DNA from: Bryobacteraceae bacterium
GTDB taxonomy: Bacteria > Acidobacteriota > Terriglobia > Bryobacterales > Bryobacteraceae
Length of the DNA stretch: 6,563 nt
Reading direction: 5' to 3'
Assembly: GCA_947456995.1 (NCBI GenBank)
Contig: CANGVB010000209.1
Location: forward strand, 1 to 6,563
The notes beneath the pieces were generated by a model. The model was given only the letters and a program-made list of their open reading frames with translations, had not been told where the DNA came from and did no database searches. The position numbers and the translations under genes were made by a program. Position 1 is the first letter of the stretch, and each line of letters starts with the position of its first letter. This document shows, in pieces, positions 1-4,728 of this stretch.

Positions 1-1
1 C

Positions 2-307
2 GCCGATCTCTCGACCCATTACGGCGAGCGGCGCGAACTGATTCTTGAGATCTTGACAGAGGCTGGTTTCAAGCCTCTCCGCCCGCAGGGGGCGTATTAC
101 GTGATGGCTGACATTTCGAAGTTTGGCTTCGACAATGACCGCGCCTTTGCCATGCATCTGGTCGAGAATATTGGCGTGTCCTGTGTGCCTGGCTCGAGTT
201 TCTTCGAGACTCCAGGGGTTGGCGACCAATGGGTGCGATTCTGTTTCTGCAAGAAGATCGAAACCCTGGAAGCGGCGCGTGAGCGTCTGAAGGCGCTGAA
301 GCACTAG
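2..307 (+). CDS. PLP-dependent class I/II aminotransferase, C-terminal part (5' end outside window)
   Basis: The frame is open from base 2 to the TAG at 305-307, giving about 101 C-terminal residues of an enzyme normally near 380-400 residues. Features typical of the small C-terminal domain of fold-type I aminotransferases are visible: an opening helix with YGERRELILEIL, the GF..LRPQGAYYVMADIS strand-turn segment, VPGSSFF, and the WVRFCF strand. The arginine in that strand (codon 236-238) sits where the family places its substrate alpha-carboxylate-binding arginine. The closing ETLEAARERLKAL helix is also typical. The PLP lysine and the large domain lie upstream, outside the window. These enzymes move amino groups between amino acids and 2-oxo acids in the cytoplasm. 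The fragment resembles the aspartate/kynurenine/methionine aminotransferase branch, but substrate cannot be assigned. A TTG at 53 is an internal codon, not the start. The next gene begins 6 bases after the stop. Confidence 0.9.
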   Translation, partial: ADLSTHYGERRELILEILTEAGFKPLRPQGAYYVMADISKFGFDNDRAFAMHLVENIGVSCVPGSSFFETPGVGDQWVRFCFCKKIETLEAARERLKALKH

Positions 308-313
308 TCCCCA

Positions 314-694
314 ATGTTTAACCATTTTCTGATTCCGAAATCGGTTCTGGAGGGCAACGGCGCAAGCCCGGCGTTGGCTCTTGGTGAGGCAGCAGGTCAG
401 ATCTTGCAAATCACTCTGGTGATCGACACGATCGTCGAGCAGCAATCGCTAGAAGTGCACATACAGGGCTCGCTCGACGGCGAAACCTGGATCGAAAAGC
501 CGCTGGCGGCTTTCCCGCAGAAGTTCTACATTGGTTCCTCCGTCTTGATGTGTGACTTGGCCGCTCACCCGGAATTGCGCTTTATCAGAGCCTCATGGAA
601 GGCAAATCGCTGGGGGCGGGGAGTGCTGAAACCACAATTCGGTGTGTACCTCTTTGCAGAGGCAGTTGCGTCAGTTGCGTTAGACTCCAAATAG
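314..694 (+). CDS. Conserved hypothetical protein, 126 residues, function unknown
   Basis: ATG at 314 follows the aminotransferase stop by 6 bases, and the TAG at 692-694 precedes the next ATG by 4 bases, so it is almost certainly co-transcribed with both neighbours. No signal peptide or membrane helix is visible, and no obvious Shine-Dalgarno precedes the start. The pattern suggests a compact beta-rich fold: alternating hydrophobic strands (QILQITLVIDTI, LEVHIQGSLDG), an aromatic W in DGETW, then FPQKFYIG, and a motif around LRFIRASWKANRWGRG. I recall similar short proteins with an 'LR..WK.NRWG.G' signature from Acidobacteriota, but I cannot name a family with a known role. The last residues (AVASVALDSK) look disordered and include a tandem 9-base repeat. 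The coding call rests on spacing, frame integrity and the patterned sequence. The function is unknown. Confidence 0.8.
   Translation: MFNHFLIPKSVLEGNGASPALALGEAAGQILQITLVIDTIVEQQSLEVHIQGSLDGETWIEKPLAAFPQKFYIGSSVLMCDLAAHPELRFIRASWKANRWGRGVLKPQFGVYLFAEAVASVALDSK
663..680 (+). repeat. Perfect tandem 9-bp duplication (cagttgcgt x2)
   Basis: The unit cagttgcgt occurs twice back to back at 663-671 and 672-680, inside the 3' end of the 126-residue protein gene. It encodes the repetitive tail A-V-A-S-V-A without changing frame. It probably arose by replication slippage. Confidence 0.9.
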
Positions 695-698
695 CTTC

Positions 699-2072
699 AT
701 GATTTTTCGCACTTTCTTTCTCCTTTTATTCGCGCTTGCGACAACTTTTGCCCAGACTACAGCAGCTCCCACCGTTCGCTTCAAGACAAACCTCGGCGAT
801 ATCGATGTGCTCCTGTTGCCCGGATCTGCTCCGAGAACAGTCGAGAACTTTCTCAAGTACATGAATAGAAAGGCCTACGACAATTCGGTTTTCCACCGCT
901 CTGTCCGAGACTTCATTATTCAGGGTGGGGGCTTCCAGGCGGCCTTGCCTAACCTGCCTGCCATCCCGGCTGATCCGCCTGTGGTGAATGAATATCGCGA
1001 ATCGAATATTCGTGGCACATTGGCCATGGCGAAACTTGGGGACGACCCCAACAGCGCGACCAACCAATGGTTTTTCAATCTGTCGAACAACAATGCGGCG
1101 ATTCTCAATGGTCAGAACGGCGGCTTCACGGTTTTTGGGCGCATCGTAGATAGTGCAAGCCTCGCCGTGATGGACCGGATCGCCGCAGTTCCAGTGCCAA
1201 GTCCTGGTCCGCTGGCTTCCCCTTTCAACGAAATTCCATTGCAAAACTTCACGGGCACTCTGCAATCTTCCAATTTGATAGTCGTTACTTCGATCACGCA
1301 GATTCAAACTGCACCGCCTCCAACTCTCAGTGAAGGAGGGATACAAACTGCCGGAGCTTTCGGTGGATTCAATATTGCCGCCCCAGGTTCTTACCTCGAA
1401 CTCTTTGGCTCAAATCTTGCGGATTCGACTGTGGATTGGAGTGAGTCTTTCACTAATTCGACCGCTCCCACTTCCCTTGGTGGTGTATCGGTTACGGTAG
1501 GTGGTCAGCGTGCTTTTGTTTCCTTTGTGAGTCCCACGCAGGTGAATGTCCAGGTGCCAGCTACCGTTGCGATCAATCAAAACCTTTCGGTTGTGTTGAC
1601 CTCGAAAGGTCAAACCACCACCCCGGTCGGATTCAACATCCGCCGTGTCTATGGCGGCATGCTTGCGCCAGCAGCATTCAGGGTCGGAGGCAGGCAATAC
1701 GTCTATGCAAGCAAGGGAAATACAGGGACGATTGTCAGCAACGGGACGATTCCTGGAATTGCCGCCGCACCGGCCAGACCGGGTGAGACTCTTGTACTCT
1801 TTGGCAGTGGCTTTGGCGATATGTCGCCCTTCGGCATCGCAATCGCCGGGGCGATCCCAAATGCGCTCGGACGCCTGCAGTTTCCGGTAACGGTGAAGAT
1901 TGGTGGCATTGATGCGCAAGTGCTGTTTGGGGGAGTGGTTCCGCCTTTCGTCGGGCTTTACCAATTCAACATCGTAGTGCCACCAGATGCACCCAGCGGC
2001 GATCTACTGATGGAGATCACCCAGAATAATCTGCCAATTGCGCAGACTCTTTACCTGCCCGTACAGCGCTAA
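699..2072 (+). CDS. Secreted cyclophilin-type peptidyl-prolyl isomerase fused to a TIGR03437-like C-terminal domain
   Basis: 457 residues. Residues 1-18 form a Sec signal peptide (MIFRTFFLLLFALATTFA, likely cut after A18), so the product should be exported. Residues about 24-199 are a cyclophilin domain, which catalyses cis/trans isomerisation of Xaa-Pro bonds. FHRSVRDFIIQGGGF (65-79) matches the catalytic segment, with R67, F72 and Q75 at the CypA R55, F60 and Q63 positions and Ile replacing the usual Met61. SATNQWFFNL (119-128) and FTVFGRIVD (143-151) match the other conserved blocks of bacterial PpiA-like enzymes. After a Pro-rich linker (about 204-209), residues about 220-455 resemble the TIGR03437 Solibacter C-terminal domain: APGSYLELFGSNL, SPTQVNVQVP, then a second set PGETLVLFGSGFG and YQFNIVVP. 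The protein appears to lack cysteine. ATG 699 is the only start after an in-frame TAG at 681-683 and has no clear Shine-Dalgarno. The role of the C-terminal half is unknown; adhesion or target binding at the cell surface is only a guess. Confidence 0.92.
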   Translation: MIFRTFFLLLFALATTFAQTTAAPTVRFKTNLGDIDVLLLPGSAPRTVENFLKYMNRKAYDNSVFHRSVRDFIIQGGGFQAALPNLPAIPADPPVVNEYRESNIRGTLAMAKLGDDPNSATNQWFFNLSNNNAAILNGQNGGFTVFGRIVDSASLAVMDRIAAVPVPSPGPLASPFNEIPLQNFTGTLQSSNLIVVTSITQIQTAPPPTLSEGGIQTAGAFGGFNIAAPGSYLELFGSNLADSTVDWSESFTNSTAPTSLGGVSVTVGGQRAFVSFVSPTQVNVQVPATVAINQNLSVVLTSKGQTTTPVGFNIRRVYGGMLAPAAFRVGGRQYVYASKGNTGTIVSNGTIPGIAAAPARPGETLVLFGSGFGDMSPFGIAIAGAIPNALGRLQFPVTVKIGGIDAQVLFGGVVPPFVGLYQFNIVVPPDAPSGDLLMEITQNNLPIAQTLYLPVQR

Positions 2073-2108
2073 ATACGAATAGTCAAAAGATGCCGCGATT
2101 TGTCCGAT

Positions 2109-4175
2109 ATGGACAATAGATCGGTGTTAAAACGTCCCGTGAGTCGTAATGCCCTTTGGGCTCTTTGTGTCGGCGCTTTAGCCGCACTTGTTGTCTGCTG
2201 GTTTGTTTTACGTCAGCCAACCTGGGACCAGAACCGCGTCTGGACTATCGGAACCGACAACGCACTTCCTTTTCATGGTCTTCAGGAGATTCCTGGCCGC
2301 AAGCCTGAGCCGATTGGTATCGCAGGCGGACTCATTTCAGCGGCCGCCAGGCGACGCGGGGTCAAACTGAACTGGTCTGTCCTTCCGGTTAGCGCCCTTG
2401 GTGCAGGCAAAGTGGACCTCTGGCCGATGAACGTGGTCGGTTCGACAAAGGCGACAGTCCGAATCACTCGTCCTTTTGTTCGCGATTCACTGGTTGTGGT
2501 GTCACGGGAAGAGCCGTGGCGGCATGGGAATCTGAACCAGGAAACGCGGCGGGTGTTAATCAGAAAAAGCATGCTGTCAAAGTTTGGCCCACAGTTCTTT
2601 CCCAAGGCTCAACTTGTGGTGATGGACGACCGGGTTGAAAGTCTGATTGCGCTCTGTTCTGGCGTCGCAGAATTCATGCTGATTGAAGCCCGTCCTCTGC
2701 AGGCGAATCTGCTTCGGCCTCCGGCGGCTTGTCTTCAGGCCGATCTGCACATCGTTGGGCTGGATATGCCTCCGAGAGAGTTGGGGATCGGATCTTCGGT
2801 TGAGGCCGCCGAGGTGGCAAATGTGTTGCGTGATGAAATCGATGCCATGCTGGCCGACGGCAGCTACAGGGCTGTCCTCAAAGACTGGACTTACTTCTCC
2901 AGCGGCGAGGTGGATTTGATCTTCAGGGAAAACTCAGCTAAGCGGGCCACAGCTGTGTCGATTGCCCTAGCCGTGGGCCTGCTGATTCTTCTCGCTGCCC
3001 TCGCGCGCTTTGCTGTTTTGATTCGCCGCTCCCAGCAGGCAGCCCTTGCTGCCGATGAAGCCAAGACGCAGTTCCTGGCCAACATGAGCCATGAGATTCG
3101 TACCCCACTCAACGGCATACTCGGCGTCACAGAGATCCTGTTGCGAAGCCCTCTCGATACCGAGCAGAGCAAGCTTGTGGCGATGTTGCGCAGCTCCGGC
3201 AAAAATCTACTCAGCATCGTCAATGATGTGCTGGATCTTGCCCGCGTGGCTAGCGGGCAGATCCAACTGCAACCAGAAGTCATGCTGCTGAACGAATTGA
3301 TTGACGACGCCCTGGGGCCGCTGGCTATCGCTGCTCAAAATAAGGGTCTTGGCTTCCAGGTTACAGGGCTCGCTCAAATGCCAGACTCTGTCTTTGGCGA
3401 CCCCGTTCGACTCAGGCAGATCTTCGTAAATCTTGTTGGCAACGCAATTAAGTTCACAAATGAAGGTAGCGTGCAGGTGTCATTGGCGTATGAAGAATCA
3501 GCCTTCCGCCTCAATGTAACCGACACCGGGATTGGTATCTCTGATTCCGGCAAGCAGCGCCTCTTCGAGAAGTTCTTTCAGGCCGACTCATCGATTTCGC
3601 GGCGCTTTGGCGGCACCGGTCTGGGGCTTTCCATTGTGAAGGAACTAGTCACTGCAATGAATGGCACGATTGAGGTGGAAAGCTCTCTCAATGTAGGGTC
3701 CACATTTAAAGTTTTGATTCCGATCCACACCGTAGGCAAAACTCAGAATCTCGATGTAGCGCCTGAGCCTGAAGCGAGGCTCGATTCCAAGTTCAATGTC
3801 CTCGTCGTTGAGGATAATCAGGTGAACCAAATCGTAGTGCAGTCGCTGCTGGAGATGATGGGCTATCAGGTCAGCATCGCCTCTGATGGGGTTGAAGGCG
3901 TAGCGGCCTGGAAGAGCGGCGCATTTGATGTGATTCTGATGGATTCCCATATGCCAAACATGGATGGCGCACAAGCCACGATCGAGATTCGCAGGCAGGA
4001 ATCATCTGGTTCGAGAATTCCCATCATTGCCTTGACTGCCTCGGCTATGGCCAACGAAAAAGAGCGCTGTCTCTCTGCCGGGATGGATGACTTCCTGTCA
4101 AAACCGATCCAGGCCGAAGAGCTGAATCGCGTCCTGCACCTCTGGCTAAGCCAACAACCCGTCGCGAATCCTTAA
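2109..4175 (+). CDS. Hybrid sensor histidine kinase with periplasmic solute-binding-like sensor and C-terminal receiver
   Basis: 688 residues from ATG 2109; an in-frame TTG at 2100 would add three residues, and neither start has a good Shine-Dalgarno. Order: membrane helix 14-34; periplasmic region about 35-280 resembling family 3 solute-binding proteins (VWTIGTDNALPF, GAGKVDLWPMNVVGSTKATVRITRPF); second helix about 281-305; HisKA with phospho-accepting H328 in FLANMSHEIRTPLNG; HATPase with N441/N445 (NLVGNAIKFT), D472 in DTGIGI, and the GGTGLGL box at 501-507; receiver about 562-682 with E568/D569, phospho-acceptor D612 (LMDSHMPNMDG), T643 and K665. No HAMP or PAS domain is evident, so TM2 connects to HisKA by a short helix. 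A small ligand in the periplasm probably controls autophosphorylation and His-to-Asp relay. There is no DNA-binding domain and no partner HPt or regulator in the window, so the output is unknown. It follows the cyclophilin gene by 36 bases and may share its transcript. Confidence 0.93.
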   Translation: MDNRSVLKRPVSRNALWALCVGALAALVVCWFVLRQPTWDQNRVWTIGTDNALPFHGLQEIPGRKPEPIGIAGGLISAAARRRGVKLNWSVLPVSALGAGKVDLWPMNVVGSTKATVRITRPFVRDSLVVVSREEPWRHGNLNQETRRVLIRKSMLSKFGPQFFPKAQLVVMDDRVESLIALCSGVAEFMLIEARPLQANLLRPPAACLQADLHIVGLDMPPRELGIGSSVEAAEVANVLRDEIDAMLADGSYRAVLKDWTYFSSGEVDLIFRENSAKRATAVSIALAVGLLILLAALARFAVLIRRSQQAALAADEAKTQFLANMSHEIRTPLNGILGVTEILLRSPLDTEQSKLVAMLRSSGKNLLSIVNDVLDLARVASGQIQLQPEVMLLNELIDDALGPLAIAAQNKGLGFQVTGLAQMPDSVFGDPVRLRQIFVNLVGNAIKFTNEGSVQVSLAYEESAFRLNVTDTGIGISDSGKQRLFEKFFQADSSISRRFGGTGLGLSIVKELVTAMNGTIEVESSLNVGSTFKVLIPIHTVGKTQNLDVAPEPEARLDSKFNVLVVEDNQVNQIVVQSLLEMMGYQVSIASDGVEGVAAWKSGAFDVILMDSHMPNMDGAQATIEIRRQESSGSRIPIIALTASAMANEKERCLSAGMDDFLSKPIQAEELNRVLHLWLSQQPVANP

Positions 4176-4193
4176 ATTTCCTTTACTGCCAGA

Positions 4194-4222
4194 CTGCAAC
4201 GATTCTTGTTTGGCGATATGAT
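4194..4222 (+). promoter_or_regulatory. Possible sigma70-like promoter for ccmEF (weak)
   Basis: In the 67-base gap before ccmE, TATGAT at 4217-4222 differs from the -10 consensus at one position. CTGCAA at 4194-4199, 17 bases upstream, matches the -35 consensus at only three of six positions. The location fits a separate start for the ccm genes, but Acidobacteriota promoters are poorly defined and a chance match is quite possible. Confidence 0.25.
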
Positions 4223-4228
4223 TGGGGC

Positions 4229-4235
4229 AAGAGGA
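4229..4235 (+). promoter_or_regulatory. Shine-Dalgarno sequence of ccmE
   Basis: AAGAGGA lies 7 bases before ATG 4243. It is the clearest ribosome binding site in the window. It decides the ccmE start in favour of ATG 4243 over an in-frame TTG at 4222, which would place this site inside the coding region. Confidence 0.75.
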
Positions 4236-4242
4236 TTTGCTC

Positions 4243-4704
4243 ATGAAACCTTACATGAAATTTGGCCTTGTCATTGGAATTGTAATCGCGACGCTGGCCT
4301 GGCTGGCTGTTGGCGGAGTCAACGAAACCAAGACCTACTACAAAACGGTAGCGGAATTGCAGCAGATGGGAGACCGCGCGCAGGGCAAACGTCTTCGAGT
4401 GGGTGGAGATGTCGTCAAGGGCTCGATTCAACGCAGCGGCAAAGAAGTCAGCTTTCATCTCGTGCAGCAGGACGGTGTAGCCAAGGGCCAACTTCTGAAG
4501 GTTACCTATACGGGCACCGACCCTCTTCCTGATACCTTCCGCGATGACGCTCAGGCCCTCGCCGATGGTCATCTCAACGCCGATGGCAGCTTCAATGCCA
4601 ACAAAATTCAGGCCAAGTGCGCTTCCAAATACGAAGCCAAACCTGGCCAGATCAAACCCGGCACCGAGCCCACAAACAACCTGTCTAAGCCAAGCCGCAG
4701 CTAG
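4243..4704 (+). CDS. ccmE: Cytochrome c maturation protein CcmE, Cys-type (CxxxY) heme chaperone
   Basis: 153 residues from ATG 4243, chosen because AAGAGGA lies 7 bases upstream. CcmE is the membrane-anchored periplasmic chaperone of System I that binds heme covalently and hands it to the CcmF/H lyase for attachment to apocytochrome c. An N-terminal membrane anchor spans about residues 7-25 (GLVIGIVIATLAWLAVGGV), followed by the OB-fold beta domain. YYKTVAEL, GKRLRVGGDVVKGSI, LLKVTYTGTDPLPDTFRD and FNANKIQAKC match the family in order. Where E. coli CcmE has the heme-binding histidine in HDENY, this protein has C126-A-S-K-Y130. It is therefore the CxxxY variant known from archaea and some bacteria such as Desulfovibrio, in which the Cys is the heme ligation residue. 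The C-terminal tail is polar and probably disordered. ccmF follows after 24 bases in the same operon. The preceding genes are unrelated to cytochrome maturation. Confidence 0.93.
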   Translation: MKPYMKFGLVIGIVIATLAWLAVGGVNETKTYYKTVAELQQMGDRAQGKRLRVGGDVVKGSIQRSGKEVSFHLVQQDGVAKGQLLKVTYTGTDPLPDTFRDDAQALADGHLNADGSFNANKIQAKCASKYEAKPGQIKPGTEPTNNLSKPSRS

Positions 4705-4712
4705 CGGCAATC

Positions 4713-4716
4713 GGAG
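4713..4716 (+). promoter_or_regulatory. Candidate Shine-Dalgarno of ccmF
   Basis: GGAG at 4713-4716 lies 12 bases before ATG 4729, somewhat farther than ideal. It is the only purine-rich motif in the 24-base ccmE-ccmF gap and supports ATG 4729 as the start. Confidence 0.45.
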
Positions 4717-4728
4717 TATTAGTTCCAT

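Noticed and set aside
1003..1012. Perfect 10-bp palindrome cgaatattcg
   Set aside because: It lies inside the cyclophilin coding region, has no extended arms or loop and is short enough to occur by chance.
726..1964. Minus-strand open frames (206 and 184 codons) opposite the cyclophilin fusion gene
   Set aside because: Their translations show no known motifs, while the + strand has a signal peptide, a cyclophilin domain and the TIGR03437-like pattern.
2070..2108. Possible stop-codon readthrough joining the cyclophilin fusion to the kinase, because both are in the same frame with only one TAA between them
   Set aside because: No readthrough context is evident. A secreted domain placed before the kinase's first membrane helix would also conflict with the expected cytoplasmic N-terminus. 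The shared frame is most likely chance.
2090..2119. Nine-codon open frame (ATG 2090 to TAG 2119) overlapping the kinase start
   Set aside because: It is very short, has only a weak purine-rich stretch upstream and no leader-peptide character. A regulatory role cannot be supported.
4176..4242. Search for a rho-independent terminator between the kinase and ccmE
   Set aside because: No GC-rich hairpin followed by a T-run is present, so the ccm genes may partly be read from the upstream transcript.
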